Part shown: piece after piece, positions 42,707 to 55,377 of the stretch
Position numbering within the stretch: position 1 is the first letter of the stretch
Layout of the letters: each line of letters begins with the position of its first letter
Source: Desulfobacca sp. 4484_104
GTDB lineage: Bacteria; Desulfobacterota; Desulfobaccia; Desulfobaccales; Desulfobaccaceae
Assembly: GCA_002049795.1 (NCBI GenBank)
Contig: MUKC01000004.1
Location: 1 to 64,000, forward strand
DNA length: 64,000 nucleotides
Direction of reading: 5' to 3'
The notes under the pieces: generated by a model
Database searches by the model: none
What the model was told of the DNA's origin: nothing
Seen by the model: the letters and a program-made list of their open reading frames with translations, nothing else
Position numbers and translations under genes: made by a program

Positions 42707-43135
42707 ATGATTGAGCTTAATTGGACACTGTACGTACAAATCGTCAACTTCTTGCTCCTGGTCTTTGTCTTGAATCAAGTGTTGTTCCGGCCGATCCGAG
42801 GGGCACTCAGAGACCGCCAGGCCCGGATTATGGGTTTTGAGGGCGACATTGCCAGCCTCACCGAGAATCACCAACAGGTGGAGGGGACTATCCAGGCCGA
42901 GCTCACTACGGCCCGCAAGAGTGGCATCGAAAAGCGGGAGATGATCAAGAAGGAAGGCAGTGATGCAGAAAGTTCCTTGCTGGAGCGGGTCAAGAAAGAA
43001 GCTGATGCGGAATGGGAGCACATGGAGAAAAAGATCAAAGAGGACATGGCCAAGGCCCGAGAGGCCCTGAAGCCACAGGCCCAATCCTTTGCCCTGGAGC
43101 TGGCTGCCAAAATCTTGGGGAGGGCGATGGCATGA
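42707..43135 (+). CDS. atpF': ATP synthase F0 subunit b'
   Basis: 142 residues from ATG 42707, which has TGAGGTGG about 9 bases before it; a GTG at 42695 inside that motif is less likely. One N-terminal membrane helix (LYVQIVNFLLLVFVLNQVLF) then RPIRGALRDRQARI and a long charged helix: the b-type peripheral stalk. Two b-type genes in a row (b' and b) are typical of delta-proteobacterial and cyanobacterial operons. Stop overlaps the next start (ATGA). Confidence 0.92.
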   Translation: MIELNWTLYVQIVNFLLLVFVLNQVLFRPIRGALRDRQARIMGFEGDIASLTENHQQVEGTIQAELTTARKSGIEKREMIKKEGSDAESSLLERVKKEADAEWEHMEKKIKEDMAKAREALKPQAQSFALELAAKILGRAMA

Positions 43136-43740
43136 GCACAGGCACGGAAAGAAACATGGGATCAGGAATTGGGGCGCTACTGGCGTTAGTGGGCACGGTC
43201 CTAATGGTTGGAGTGGCTGGGGCCACTGAGGCTGGCCACGGCGGCGGTGAACACGACGCGACCAGACTGAATGATCTGATCTGGCGGAGCGTAAACTTTG
43301 TGGTATTTGCCGGAGTTTTAATTAAACTGGCAACCAAGCCCATAAAGGAGTTCTTCGCCAGCCGCAAGCAGCAGATCGCTCAGAACCTGGAGGAGCTGGA
43401 AAGCCAGAAAGCCGCGGCCGAAAAGGCCCTGGCCGAAGCCCAGGCGAAATTGGCCGCGGTAGCCGAAGAGCGGGAAAAGATCATTCAACTCTTTATCTCT
43501 GAAGGCGAGGCCGAGAAGGCCAAGATCATCGCGCGGGCCGAACAGGCGGCAGCTCGTATCAAAGAAATGGCAGCCCTCACCATTGAGGGGGAAACCAAAA
43601 AAGCCGCGGCTCAATTAAAACGGGAGCTGGTGGAAACGGCCGCCCAGCTTTCCGAGGGTCTGATCAAAGAGCACATAACGGCCGATGACCAACAGCGGTT
43701 GGTTGATGACTACTTGACAAAGGTGGTGGAAGCCCATTGA
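43132..43740 (+). CDS. atpF: ATP synthase F0 subunit b
   Basis: 202 residues. An N-terminal hydrophobic stretch that may be a signal or extra helix (LLALVGTVLMVGVAGATEA) precedes the membrane anchor (LIWRSVNFVVFAGVLIKLATKPIKEFF) and a long coiled stalk (LEELESQKAAAEKALAEAQAKLAAVAEEREK). It tethers F1 to F0. ATG 43132 overlaps the b' stop. Its own TGA overlaps the TTG start of atpH. Confidence 0.94.
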   Translation: MSTGTERNMGSGIGALLALVGTVLMVGVAGATEAGHGGGEHDATRLNDLIWRSVNFVVFAGVLIKLATKPIKEFFASRKQQIAQNLEELESQKAAAEKALAEAQAKLAAVAEEREKIIQLFISEGEAEKAKIIARAEQAAARIKEMAALTIEGETKKAAAQLKRELVETAAQLSEGLIKEHITADDQQRLVDDYLTKVVEAH

Positions 43741-44288
43741 TTAATCTTATTATTGCCCGACGTTATGCCAAGGCTTTGCTGACCATCGGCAAAGAGGATG
43801 GCCGGTATAAGGAATATGGGGAGGAGCTTAACGCCTTTGCTCAATTGCTGGAACGGGAGCCAGATCTGAAAAATGCTATTGTTAATCCCATTTACAGCAA
43901 AGACGATCGCCGCGGTGTGTTATTGCGCGTTACCGAGCTCATTAAGCTTTCCCCTATGGTGTCAAACTTTGTTAAACTCTTGTTCGACAAGCGACGTATT
44001 GATGCCATTCTGGGAATTTCCCAAGTTTACCAACAATTAGTCGATCAGTTGGAGAACATCAGCCGCGCCCAGGTAAAGATTGCGGTGCCTCTAGAAGAAG
44101 CTACTTTATCCCGCATCCGTGAGACCCTAGAAAAGATTACTGGCAACACGGTGGTCATGGAAGTGGAAGAGGAACCGGCGATTATCGGGGGGATTATAGC
44201 CCGGGCCGGAGACTTGATCTTGGACGGCAGTGTTCGTACCCAACTTCAAAGTTTAACCGAATCTTTGAAAAGGAGTGAGGTTTTTTAA
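43737..44288 (+). CDS. atpH: ATP synthase F1 subunit delta
   Basis: 183 residues, TTG start overlapping the previous stop (TTGA). NLIIARRYAKALLTIGKEDG and the C-terminal IRETLEKITGNTVVMEVEEEPAIIGGIIARAGDLILDGSVRTQL are standard OSCP/delta motifs. It links the stalk to the top of the alpha3beta3 ring. Intact. Confidence 0.96.
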   Translation: MINLIIARRYAKALLTIGKEDGRYKEYGEELNAFAQLLEREPDLKNAIVNPIYSKDDRRGVLLRVTELIKLSPMVSNFVKLLFDKRRIDAILGISQVYQQLVDQLENISRAQVKIAVPLEEATLSRIRETLEKITGNTVVMEVEEEPAIIGGIIARAGDLILDGSVRTQLQSLTESLKRSEVF

Positions 44289-45809
<1,521 letters not shown>

Positions 45810-45850
45810 TGACCGGGGCCACCGGCAATCAAGGAGGGTAATCAAAGGCA

Positions 45851-46720
45851 ATGGCAACCTTACGTGATATCAAGCGAAAAATCGGTGCGGTCCATAAGAC
45901 TCAGCAGATCACCAAGGCGATGAATATGGTGGCGGCGGCTAAGCTGCGTGGCGCTCAAGGGCGGATGGAACAATTCCGCCCCTATGCCACGGCATTTTCC
46001 CAAATGTTAAGCAGCATTGCTGGTCGGGTAGAACCGGAAGCGCATCCTTTCTTTATCCAGGCCCCATTGGTAGAAAAGATCGAGCTGGTGTTGCTGACCG
46101 CTGACCGGGGTTTATGTGGCAGTTTTAATATGAACCTGATTAATACTGCCGATAAATTTATCAAGCAAAAACAAGCCGACGGCCTGGAAGTCTCGCTCAC
46201 CTGTGTAGGACGCAAAGGCCGAGACTTTTTCCGTCGTCGGAAGGCCAATATCCGCACCGGTTATGTGGATATGTGGAACAGATATGATTTCAACGACGCC
46301 ATCGCCGTGGCCCGTGAGGCAGTAGCGCCTTTTACCAACGGCGAGGTGCAGGAAGTCTATCTGATCTACTCGGAATTCGTGAATATGGCCATCCAGCGAC
46401 CGAGGCTGGTACAACTGTTGCCCGTTAGCCCGGCGGTGGCAGAGGAAGAAGGTCCTACTCAGGAATACCTCTGTGAACCCCCGGAAGCGCAGTTTCTGGA
46501 CTATCTCTTGCCCCGATATATCAATGTCATGGTATATCATGGGTTTTTGGAGAATTCCACCAGCGAACATGCCGCCCGGATGACCGCCATGGATAATGCC
46601 ACCAGTAACTGCAAAGAGATGGTTCAGCAACTTACCCTGGTAATGAATAAAGCCCGTCAAGCGGCTATTACCAAGGAGTTAATGGATATTATCGGCGGGG
46701 CCGAAGCCCTCAAAGGCTAG
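45851..46720 (+). CDS. atpG: ATP synthase F1 subunit gamma
   Basis: 289 residues. MATLRDIKRKIGAVHKTQQITKAMNMVAAAKLR and the C-terminal EHAARMTAMDNATSNCKEMVQQLTLVMNKARQAAITKELMDIIGGAEAL are the two coiled halves of the rotor shaft; LTADRGLCGSFN is in the middle. It couples ring rotation to catalysis. GGAGGG lies upstream of ATG. Intact. Confidence 0.97.
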   Translation: MATLRDIKRKIGAVHKTQQITKAMNMVAAAKLRGAQGRMEQFRPYATAFSQMLSSIAGRVEPEAHPFFIQAPLVEKIELVLLTADRGLCGSFNMNLINTADKFIKQKQADGLEVSLTCVGRKGRDFFRRRKANIRTGYVDMWNRYDFNDAIAVAREAVAPFTNGEVQEVYLIYSEFVNMAIQRPRLVQLLPVSPAVAEEEGPTQEYLCEPPEAQFLDYLLPRYINVMVYHGFLENSTSEHAARMTAMDNATSNCKEMVQQLTLVMNKARQAAITKELMDIIGGAEALKG

Positions 46721-46733
46721 CCCGAAAATTTAG

Positions 46734-48161
<1,428 letters not shown>

Positions 48162-48185
48162 GCCCTTTCAGGGAAAGGGGGAATC

Positions 48186-48593
48186 ATGGCAGAAAAGAAT
48201 TTATTACTGGAGGTCATTACTCCAGAGCGCAAGGTGGTCTCCGAGGAGGTTGACATCGTTGTGGCTCCAGGAGTGGAAGGCCAATTCGGGGTGCTGGTAA
48301 ACCATATCCCCTTCCTCTCGGCCCTGGACACGGGCGAGATGTATTATCGGAAGGGCGGTCAGGTCCAGTACCTGTTTGTCAGCGGCGGCTTTGCCGAGGT
48401 TACCGGCCAGAAAGTCACAGTTTTGGCCGATTCCGCCGAACGGGGCCATGAAATTGACGTCGAGCGGGCCCGTCGGGCTCGGGAACGGGCCGAACGCCGC
48501 CTGGCCATGGGCCGGACCGCGGAAATTGACTGGGCCCGGGCCGAGGCTGCCTTGCGCCGTTCTATTACCCGTATGAAGGTCGCTGGCCGCTAA
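48186..48593 (+). CDS. atpC: ATP synthase F1 subunit epsilon
   Basis: 135 residues. N-terminal beta sandwich ([42 protein letters not shown]) and C-terminal helical hairpin ([16 protein letters not shown]). It regulates F1. It ends the operon and is followed by a strong terminator, so subunits a and c must be encoded elsewhere. Confidence 0.96.
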   Translation: MAEKNLLLEVITPERKVVSEEVDIVVAPGVEGQFGVLVNHIPFLSALDTGEMYYRKGGQVQYLFVSGGFAEVTGQKVTVLADSAERGHEIDVERARRARERAERRLAMGRTAEIDWARAEAALRRSITRMKVAGR

Positions 48594-48614
48594 AATTTTA
48601 TATTGACAACCTTA

Positions 48615-48651
48615 CCTAAAAAAGGCAAGTCTAGAAAGGCTTGCCTTTTTA
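48615..48651 (+). terminator. rho-independent terminator of the atp operon
   Basis: AAAGGCAAG and CTTGCCTTT form a nine-pair stem with a ten-base loop, followed by TTTATTT. It lies 25 bases after atpC. Confidence 0.9.
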
Positions 48652-48675
48652 TTTCATAAATTACTTGAGGACGCC

Positions 48676-48777
48676 ATGAAGGTGACCTATGACCCCGAAG
48701 TGGATGTATTACGCATCCTGTTTAGCAACGCCCCTATCGAGGAAAGTGATGCAGTAGATTATGCCGAGATGGGTTGA
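48676..48777 (+). pseudogene. truncated DUF2283-family reading frame
   Basis: 33 codons: MKVTYDPEVDVLRILFSNAP then IEESDAVDYAEMG and TGA. The first half fits the DUF2283 pattern (MKVxYDPEVDVLYIRFSxxPIEES), a small protein often seen near addiction or defence genes, normally about 65-70 residues. Here the C-terminal half (the ...GIEIL strand) is missing, so it is probably a remnant. TTGAGG precedes ATG 48676. Confidence 0.55.
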
Positions 48778-48829
48778 TTAAGCTTCTAAGATTAGATCAG
48801 TCTTAAAGATATATTCAAGAGTCGAATCA

Positions 48830-50203
48830 ATGAATACAGAAATGTCAAAACTGGTGGCCATTGTCCTGGCCGCGGGCAAGGGCACCCGGATGAAGTCGCA
48901 GCTCGCCAAGGTGCTGCACCCGATCATGGGCCGCCCCATGCTGGCCTATCCGTTGGAAACCTTAAAGAATCTGGGAATCAAGGAGATTATCGCCGTAGTC
49001 GGCTATCAGGCCGAGGCCGTGAAAGCGGTATTTTCCTCCTTTCCGGTCACTTTTGTCACCCAAGAACCGCAGTTAGGCACCGGCCACGCGGTCCAGGTGG
49101 CCTGCCAGGCCCTGAACCGCAATCAAGGGTCGGTGCTGGTGGTCTGCGGCGATGTGCCACTGTTGCCCGAAGTCTACCTGGAGGCCCTCTACCGCCAGCA
49201 TCAGCAAACCGGCGCCGCGGCTGCCGTGCTTACCGTCGAACTGTCGGATCCCGGCAGCTATGGCCGTCTGGTCAAAGATGTGCAGGGAAATATTCTCAAA
49301 ATTGTCGAAGCCCGGGATGCCACTCCGGAGCAATTATCAATCCGAGAAATCAATACCGGCATTTACTGCTTTCAAATCCCGTTTTTACTCAATGCCTTAG
49401 AAAATCTGCGCCCAGACAACGACCAGCAGGAGCTTTACCTCACCGATGTCATTGCCCAGGCTCAGGCCCAAAATTTGCGGGTCTCTAGCCTTAAGGCCCC
49501 GGAGGCCATTAGTTTCCAGGGGATCAATACCCGGGTGGACCTGGCGATCGTCAGTCGTCGGGTGCGGCAGCAAATCAACGAACGCCAGATGCTGGCTGGA
49601 GTTACCCTGATCGACCCGGAGACCACGTATATTGAGGCCGACGTCCAGATTGGCCCGGATACGGTAATCTATCCGAATTGCTATCTCATGGGTAATACGC
49701 GCCTTGGCTCGGGATGTTGTTTGGAACCCAATGTCAAAATTGCCGATAGTACTTTGGGGGCCCGGGTGACCATTAAAATGAATACGGTGATTACCGAGAG
49801 TATTATTGCCGACGAGGTGCAGATCGGACCGTTTGCGCATCTTCGACCTTTGAGCGAGATCCGGGAAAAGGCCCGGATCGGTAATTTTGTGGAAGTGAAA
49901 AAATCCCTGCTTCATCCTGGGGTAAAAGCGGGCCATCTCAGCTATCTGGGCGATGCCGAAATCGGCCCACAGGTGAATATCGGCGCCGGGACCATCACCT
50001 GTAATTACGACGGTCAGAAAAAGCACCGGACCAATATCGAAACCGGGGTGTTTATCGGCAGTAACAGTGCCCTGGTAGCGCCGGTACGGATAGGGGAGGG
50101 GGCATATGTGGGCGCTGGGTCGACAATTACCGCGGACGTGCCTCCCGGCAAACTGGCCATTGCACGAGGACGCCAGGTCATCAAAGAAATTAAACCTAAA
50201 TAA
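48830..50203 (+). CDS. glmU: bifunctional UDP-GlcNAc pyrophosphorylase / glucosamine-1-phosphate acetyltransferase
   Basis: 457 residues. The N-terminal uridyltransferase has VLAAGKGTRMKSQLAKVLHPI and LGTGHAVQVA, with VCGDVPLL. The C-terminal left-handed beta-helix (GPDTVIYPNCYLMG onward, about 255-450) is the acetyltransferase, including IGNFVEVKKSLLHPGVKAGHLSYLGD. It makes UDP-GlcNAc for peptidoglycan and LPS. It is paired with glmS, which starts 108 bases downstream. Confidence 0.96.
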   Translation: MNTEMSKLVAIVLAAGKGTRMKSQLAKVLHPIMGRPMLAYPLETLKNLGIKEIIAVVGYQAEAVKAVFSSFPVTFVTQEPQLGTGHAVQVACQALNRNQGSVLVVCGDVPLLPEVYLEALYRQHQQTGAAAAVLTVELSDPGSYGRLVKDVQGNILKIVEARDATPEQLSIREINTGIYCFQIPFLLNALENLRPDNDQQELYLTDVIAQAQAQNLRVSSLKAPEAISFQGINTRVDLAIVSRRVRQQINERQMLAGVTLIDPETTYIEADVQIGPDTVIYPNCYLMGNTRLGSGCCLEPNVKIADSTLGARVTIKMNTVITESIIADEVQIGPFAHLRPLSEIREKARIGNFVEVKKSLLHPGVKAGHLSYLGDAEIGPQVNIGAGTITCNYDGQKKHRTNIETGVFIGSNSALVAPVRIGEGAYVGAGSTITADVPPGKLAIARGRQVIKEIKPK

Positions 50204-50205
50204 GG

Positions 50206-50279
50206 GTTCACGCCAAGACGCTAAGTTCGCCAAGAGTTAGTGCTATAACTTGGCGGCCTTAGCCGTCGTGGTGTGATAA
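50206..50279. repeat. long imperfect palindrome of the CGCCAAG repeat family
   Basis: TTCACGCCAAGACGCTAAG and TTCGCCAAGAGTTA on the left face TAACTTGGCGGC and CTTAGCCGTCGTGGTGTGA on the right, so the spacer between glmU and glmS can fold into one long hairpin. It shares its opening with the repeat at 15956-15996. Confidence 0.7.
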
Positions 50280-50311
50280 TTTTTATAGCAAATATTAAGT
50301 TAGAGGAATAT

Positions 50312-52141
50312 ATGTGCGGTATTGTTGGCTATTTGGGGGCGCAGCAGGCCATGCCCCTGTTGTTGGAGGGCCTGAAACGTCTGGAATATCGGGGCTATGA
50401 TTCGGCCGGCATGGCAGTGATCGGCGGCAGTGGCCTGGAAATCCGGCGCAGTCTGGGCAAATTAAAAGAGCTGGAGAAAGTGCTGCAGGAGTCGCCGCTG
50501 GTCGGCACCATGGGTATCGGCCACACCCGCTGGGCCACCCACGGCCGGCCCTCCGAGACCAACGCCCACCCCCACCAGGTCGGGCACATTGCGGTGGTGC
50601 ACAACGGCATTATTGAAAATTACCTGGAGCTGAAACAGGCCCTGATTCAGGAAGGGCATAGTTTTTCTTCGGAAACCGACACCGAGATTGTGGCGCAGTT
50701 AATCTATAAATATAGCTCCCAGGGCGCGGATTTTGCCCAGTCGGTGCGGCTGGCGCTGAAGGATATCCGCGGTTCTTTTGCCCTGGTGGTGCTCAATGCG
50801 CAGGAGCCGCGCACCCTGATTGCGGCCCGCAAAGAAAGTCCGCTCATCCTGGGACTGGCGAACGGCGAATATTTTGTGGCCTCGGATATCCCGGCCATCC
50901 TGCACCATACCCGTCAGGTGATCTTTCTGGAAGATGATGATCTGGTCATCCTGAAAGACGGAGAATTTTTCCTGGAAGGCCCGGACTGCCAACCGGTGAC
51001 GCGGCCGGTGACCACCATCACCTGGAGCCCGGCCATGGCCGAGAAGGCGGGCTACAAGCATTTTATGCAAAAAGAGATCTTTGAACAGCCACGGGCCTTG
51101 ATCGACACCTTCCGTACCCGCATCGACCCGGATCGGGGGGATATTTTTCTGGAAGAGTTTAAACTGCCTGATTCAGAGCTGCATAACCTAAAGAAAATCA
51201 CCCTGGTGGCCTGCGGCACTTCTTTTCACGCTGCGCTGGTGGGCAAATTCCTGTTGGAGGATCTGTGCCGCCTGCCGGTGGAGGTGGACCTGGGTTCGGA
51301 ATTTCGCTATCGTAATCCCTTTGTGGATGCGAGTACGCTATTGATTCCCATCTCGCAATCGGGCGAAACCGCCGATACCCTGGCCGGGTTGCGGGAAGGC
51401 AAGGCCAAGGGCGCCCATGCCCTGGCCATCTGTAATGCGGTGGGGTCATCGATTGCCCGGGACTCCGAGAACGTCTTTTATACCCATGCCGGTCCGGAGA
51501 TCGGCGTGGCCTCCACCAAGGCCTTTACTACCCAACTGGTGGCCCTGTTCCTGATTGCCCTGTACCTGGCCCGGCGCCTGGGACGGCAGACCGCGGCTCA
51601 GGTCCGGGAGCAATTGAGCAATTTGCTGAAATTGCCGACCCTGGTGCAGGAGGTGCTGGATTACGATCAGGAGTTGCGGGAGATTGGCCGCCGCTATGTC
51701 CAGGCCCATAATTTCCTCTATCTGGGCCGGGGCATTCATTATCCCATTGCCCTGGAAGGGGCGCTCAAGCTCAAGGAAATCTCCTACATCCATGCTGAAG
51801 GCTATCCGGCCGGTGAGATGAAACATGGCCCCATTGCCCTGATTGATGAATATCTGCCGGTCGTAGTACTGGCCACGAGGGGGCCGGTCTTTGATAAGAT
51901 GATGGCCAATGTTGAGGAAGTCATCGCCCGCCGCGGCCGGGTGATTGCTTTAAGCGAAGCCGACAATTACCCGGTATATGAGAAGGTGGAGACTCTAATC
52001 CCGGTGCCGGAGACGCCGCTGGCGCTGTCCCCCATCCTCTTGGTAGTGCCGCTGCAACTGTTGGCTTACCATATTGCCGATCTCAGGGGCACCGATGTCG
52101 ATCAGCCCCGTAACCTGGCCAAAAGTGTCACCGTGGAATAG
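50312..52141 (+). CDS. glmS: glutamine-fructose-6-phosphate aminotransferase
   Basis: 609 residues from ATG 50312, which exposes the nucleophile as Cys after Met removal (MCGIVGYLG); an upstream ATG at 50273 would block it. AGAGGAAT is the ribosome site. The glutaminase part has [19 protein letters not shown]; two SIS domains follow ([59 protein letters not shown]), ending [13 protein letters not shown]. First step of UDP-GlcNAc synthesis. No glmS ribozyme is seen upstream. Confidence 0.97.
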   Translation: MCGIVGYLGAQQAMPLLLEGLKRLEYRGYDSAGMAVIGGSGLEIRRSLGKLKELEKVLQESPLVGTMGIGHTRWATHGRPSETNAHPHQVGHIAVVHNGIIENYLELKQALIQEGHSFSSETDTEIVAQLIYKYSSQGADFAQSVRLALKDIRGSFALVVLNAQEPRTLIAARKESPLILGLANGEYFVASDIPAILHHTRQVIFLEDDDLVILKDGEFFLEGPDCQPVTRPVTTITWSPAMAEKAGYKHFMQKEIFEQPRALIDTFRTRIDPDRGDIFLEEFKLPDSELHNLKKITLVACGTSFHAALVGKFLLEDLCRLPVEVDLGSEFRYRNPFVDASTLLIPISQSGETADTLAGLREGKAKGAHALAICNAVGSSIARDSENVFYTHAGPEIGVASTKAFTTQLVALFLIALYLARRLGRQTAAQVREQLSNLLKLPTLVQEVLDYDQELREIGRRYVQAHNFLYLGRGIHYPIALEGALKLKEISYIHAEGYPAGEMKHGPIALIDEYLPVVVLATRGPVFDKMMANVEEVIARRGRVIALSEADNYPVYEKVETLIPVPETPLALSPILLVVPLQLLAYHIADLRGTDVDQPRNLAKSVTVE

Positions 52142-52157
52142 GCGGCTCTGGAAAAAT

Positions 52158-52198
52158 AAACCCGGGGGAGCAGATCTAGCTAGCTTCCCCGGGGTTTG
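52158..52198. terminator. bidirectional terminator between glmS and mcmB
   Basis: AAACCCGGGGGAG pairs with CTTCCCCGGGGTTT around a 13-base loop. On the minus strand it is followed by TTTATTTTTCC, a good T-rich tail for the mutase gene; on the plus strand the tail is GTTTGAAAGTTTT. It serves the convergent genes. Confidence 0.8.
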
Positions 52199-52226
52199 AA
52201 AGTTTTGGCGGTATGGAGTAGCGCCT

Positions 52227-52631
52227 TTATTGGCGCTTGATATTTTCCCGAATAAAATTAACAATATCGGTGGTTTTGGTGCCCGGCCCAAAGACCTCGG
52301 CAATGCCTGCGGCCTTGAGGGGCGGGATGTCCTCATCGGGAATAATGCCCCCGCCCAGCACCAAGATATCGTCGATACCCTTGCTTTTCAGGATTTCGCT
52401 GACGCGGGGGAATAGATAGTCATGGGCACCGGACAGGCAGCTCATGGCGATGACGTCGGCATCCTCCTGGATGGCGGCGCTGACAATCTGCTCCGGGGTC
52501 TGGCGCAGACCCGTATATATGACTTCCATCCCGGCATCCCGCAGGGCCGCACAGATTACCTTGATGCCCCGGTCATGGCCGTCCAGGCCCGGCTTGGTGG
52601 TCAGCACCCGGATCTTTTTCTCTACCGGCAT
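52227..52631 (-). CDS. methylmalonyl-CoA mutase, B12-binding (C-terminal) subunit
   Basis: 134 residues with the cobalamin-binding DxHxxG motif (GLDGHDRG, His19) and the downstream [12 protein letters not shown] and [10 protein letters not shown] loops of the Rossmann-like B12 domain. It forms the small chain of a split mutase; the large chain is encoded just upstream. Such split enzymes are common in archaea and some anaerobic bacteria. Function: isomerisation of methylmalonyl-CoA and succinyl-CoA. ATG 52631 has AAGGAG upstream. Confidence 0.93.
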   Translation of the reverse strand: MPVEKKIRVLTTKPGLDGHDRGIKVICAALRDAGMEVIYTGLRQTPEQIVSAAIQEDADVIAMSCLSGAHDYLFPRVSEILKSKGIDDILVLGGGIIPDEDIPPLKAAGIAEVFGPGTKTTDIVNFIRENIKRQ

Positions 52632-52689
52632 GATGTTCTCCTTATTCTTTAGAATTTCATATGGCCATGCTTGTTAAAATATGACTGAC

Positions 52690-52719
52690 TGTAGGGGCGT
52701 GATGAATCACGCCTCTACA
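52690..52719. repeat. 30-bp palindromic repeat between the two mutase genes
   Basis: TGTAGGGGCGTGAT - GA - ATCACGCCTCTACA: 13 of 14 bases pair. It resembles a widespread family of small extragenic palindromes containing GTAGGGGCG. In the minus-strand transcript it forms a hairpin between the two subunit genes. Confidence 0.75.
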
Positions 52720-52757
52720 AGAAATATCCAGTTGATGGCAATTTGGTCTTATTGGCC

Positions 52758-54434
52758 TCAGACAATCGGCGCGGCCTCATATTCACCAAATACCTCGCGC
52801 AGCACGTCGCAGATTTCTCCCAAGGTGGCTAAGGATTTAACCGCCTGCAGGATGGGCGGCATCAGATTGGCCTCGGTCTGGGCCGCGTGCTTGACCTCCG
52901 CCAAAGCCTGGGTGACCGCGGCGGCATCGCGCTGCGATTTTAAATCTTGCAACCGGGCGATCTGTTTGTCCCGCACCGCCGGATCCACCCGCAGCAGCTC
53001 CTTGGGCCGCTCCTCTTCGACCTGGAACTTGTTCAGACCGACGATAATCCGTTCCCCGGATTCGATTTCCTTCTGATAGCGGTAGGCGCTTTCCTGAATC
53101 TCCTTTTGGATATAGCCTTTCTCAATGGCCGCCACCGGCCCGCCCAGCTTTTCGATGGTGTCGATGTATTCCTGGGCCTTGGCCTCGATCTCGTCGGTGA
53201 GTTTCTCGACATAATAGGAACCGGCCAGCGGGTCCACGGTGTCGGTGACGCCGGTCTCATAGGCGATGAGCTGCTGGGTCCGCAACGCCACCTGCACGGC
53301 CACCTCCGAGGGCAGGGCCAGGGCCTCATCCATGGAGTTGGTATGCAACGACTGGGTGCCACCCAGAACCGCACTCATGGCCTGGAAGGCGACCCGGACA
53401 ATATTATTCAAGGGCTGCTGCGCGGTCAGGGTGCAACCCGCGGTCTGAGTGTGGAAGCGCAGCATCAAGGAGCGCGGATCTTTGGCTCCGAAGCGTTCTT
53501 TCATGGTCCGGGCCCAGAGCCGCCGGGCCGCCCGGAATTTAGCGGCTTCCTCAAAGAAATCGTTATGCGAATTAAAGAAAAAGGACAAGCGGGGGCCGAA
53601 GGTATCGACCGCCAGACCGGCCTTGATGGCGGCCTCGACATAGGCAAAGCCGTTGGCCAGGGTAAAGGCGACTTCCTGCACCGCGGTCGACCCGGCCTCG
53701 CGGATATGATAGCCGCTGATGCTGATGCTGTTCCATTGGGGCACTTCCTGGGAACAGTAGGCAAAAATATCAGTGATAATCCGCATCGACGGCCGGGGCG
53801 GGAAGATATAAGTCCCCCTGGAGGGATATTCCTTTAAGATGTCATTCTGAATGGTGCCCCGCAGTTGCCCGAAGGCGATGCCCTGTCTTTCGGCCAGGGC
53901 CAGGTACATGGCCATGACAATGGCGGCCGGGGAGTTGATGGTCATCGAGGTGCTGACCTTGTCCAACGGGATACCTTTGAACAAATTTTCCATATCCCAG
54001 AGGGAATCGATGGCCACCCCGACCTTGCCGACCTCGCCCTGGGCCAGTTCGTGGTCCGAGTCAAAGCCGATCTGGGTGGGCAGATCAAAGGCTACCGACA
54101 GGCCGGTCTGCCCCGCTTTTAATAGGTAATGGTAGCGTTCGTTGGTTTCCTCGGCGGAGCCAAACCCGGCGTACTGGCGCATGGTCCAGAAGCGGCCCCG
54201 ATAGGCGGTAGGCTGCACCGCCCGGGTATAAGGATATTGACCGGGAAAGCCCAACTTGTCCAGATAGTCAAAATCCTCCATTTCCAAGGGCGTATAGGCC
54301 CGCTCAATCGGAATGCCCGAGGTATTGACAAACTCGGATTTGCGCTCCGGCATCTTTTTCAGAGTCTTGTCCACCGCCTCCTGGTATTTCTCCCGGGCGG
54401 CGCGCAGCTGCTCCAATTTCTGTTTATCAAACAT
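52758..54434 (-). CDS. methylmalonyl-CoA mutase, large (catalytic) subunit
   Basis: 558 residues, the TIM-barrel part of the split mutase without a B12 domain. Signatures: [89 protein letters not shown] and [23 protein letters not shown]. Active-site Tyr and His regions are present. The small subunit follows after 126 bases that include a palindromic repeat. Role in propionate or methylmalonyl-CoA metabolism, linking to SucCD and the decarboxylase subunits nearby. Confidence 0.96.
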   Translation of the reverse strand: MFDKQKLEQLRAAREKYQEAVDKTLKKMPERKSEFVNTSGIPIERAYTPLEMEDFDYLDKLGFPGQYPYTRAVQPTAYRGRFWTMRQYAGFGSAEETNERYHYLLKAGQTGLSVAFDLPTQIGFDSDHELAQGEVGKVGVAIDSLWDMENLFKGIPLDKVSTSMTINSPAAIVMAMYLALAERQGIAFGQLRGTIQNDILKEYPSRGTYIFPPRPSMRIITDIFAYCSQEVPQWNSISISGYHIREAGSTAVQEVAFTLANGFAYVEAAIKAGLAVDTFGPRLSFFFNSHNDFFEEAAKFRAARRLWARTMKERFGAKDPRSLMLRFHTQTAGCTLTAQQPLNNIVRVAFQAMSAVLGGTQSLHTNSMDEALALPSEVAVQVALRTQQLIAYETGVTDTVDPLAGSYYVEKLTDEIEAKAQEYIDTIEKLGGPVAAIEKGYIQKEIQESAYRYQKEIESGERIIVGLNKFQVEEERPKELLRVDPAVRDKQIARLQDLKSQRDAAAVTQALAEVKHAAQTEANLMPPILQAVKSLATLGEICDVLREVFGEYEAAPIV

Positions 54435-54489
54435 CAGTTCTCCTCCCTCTCCCGGATGAGTGGCGCGCTCATCCTGACAGATTATATGT

Positions 54490-54503
54490 GAGTTTCGAGT
54501 TTT
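54490..54503 (+). repeat. inverted repeat arm before the methyltransferase gene
   Basis: GAGTTTCGAGTTTT, the exact reverse complement of 55349-55362 on the other side of the methyltransferase gene. The spacer 54435-54643 shows nothing else. Confidence 0.45.
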
Positions 54504-54643
54504 GTATTTCCAGAAAAAACCTCCTTAAATTTGGATCCATGGTATCCTGTGGGCTAACTTACCATTTTTGGGTAATATCGATCGATTTGAAAATTCAAGA
54601 TCCGCAGGTCGATATTCGTTCCATCAACCTCAGATTTTCCCGT

Positions 54644-55219
54644 TTAACTTTCCACGACATTCTTGAACACCTGCATGTAGAAGTACTCGCCTATCTGTAC
54701 TGTGCCCAGGGAGGCCAAAGGTAGTGCTTGTTGCAACTCTTCCGGAGAGAACCTGATATCCAGAGGCGGACCGAAGGGGGTGGGGCGTTTTTCTATTTCG
54801 ATAATGGCCAGCTTGCCGCCGGGCTTGAGCAATCGTTTAACCTCGTCCCGGAAGCCCCGGACTTGTTCAGGAGAAAAGCCATGCAATACGGTCGAAACGT
54901 AGATGAAATCAATAGACAATTCCTCCAAGTCGGTTGTCGTACTAATATCTCCGACCAGCGCTTCAACATTCGTTCCAATCGTTTCATTCCGAAGTGCAGC
55001 TATGGCTTCTTCATCCGGGTCCAGAGCGTATACTTTGCCGGTGCTTCCCACTGCTTCTGAGAAAAGTTTGGACATGTAGCCATTGCCACAACCGGCGTCC
55101 AGCATTATCTGTCCAGGGCGAATTCCCAACTCTTTCATGATTATGGTCTTGTCCAAGAATCTCTCCGATGATTTTCCTCTATGGTGGTGTTCCCTGGTAG
55201 GCCTTTTTGCAAAATCCAT
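54644..55219 (-). CDS. class I SAM-dependent methyltransferase
   Basis: 191 residues. Motif I is MLDAGCGNGYMSKLFSEAV (about 39-57), the acidic strand is YALDPDEEAI, and motif IV region is DFIYVSTVLHGF; LLKPGGKLAIIEIEK is the post-I strand. The N-terminal DFAKRPTREHHHRGKSSERFLDK is unusual and His-rich. UbiE/arsenite methyltransferase-like proteins are nearest in appearance; the substrate is unknown. It sits between mcm and the pump genes, bounded by an inverted repeat. Confidence 0.85.
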   Translation of the reverse strand: MDFAKRPTREHHHRGKSSERFLDKTIIMKELGIRPGQIMLDAGCGNGYMSKLFSEAVGSTGKVYALDPDEEAIAALRNETIGTNVEALVGDISTTTDLEELSIDFIYVSTVLHGFSPEQVRGFRDEVKRLLKPGGKLAIIEIEKRPTPFGPPLDIRFSPEELQQALPLASLGTVQIGEYFYMQVFKNVVES

Positions 55220-55324
55220 GTGCTTGCTTCCCTCAAGTCTTGGTAATCATCGTCTGATAGGCATTGCCTACCATAATTAGAGCATTATTAGGATGATGAA
55301 TGAATTTATGGTGAGCAATGGTTA

Positions 55325-55377
55325 CCCTTAAATCAAAACCACCAACTAAAAACTCGAAACTCCAAACTCAAAACTCA
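55325..55377 (-). repeat. A-rich repeat tract between methyltransferase and oadB
   Basis: AACCACCAACTAAAAACTCG then AAACTCCAAACTCAAAACTC: tandem variants of AAACTC, matching the CAACTAAAA class elsewhere. It contains the partner (55349-55362) of the inverted repeat at 54490-54503. Confidence 0.5.

Noticed and set aside
50204-50311. Possible glmS ribozyme
   Set aside because: The spacer is a palindromic repeat shared with another locus and lacks the ribozyme core.
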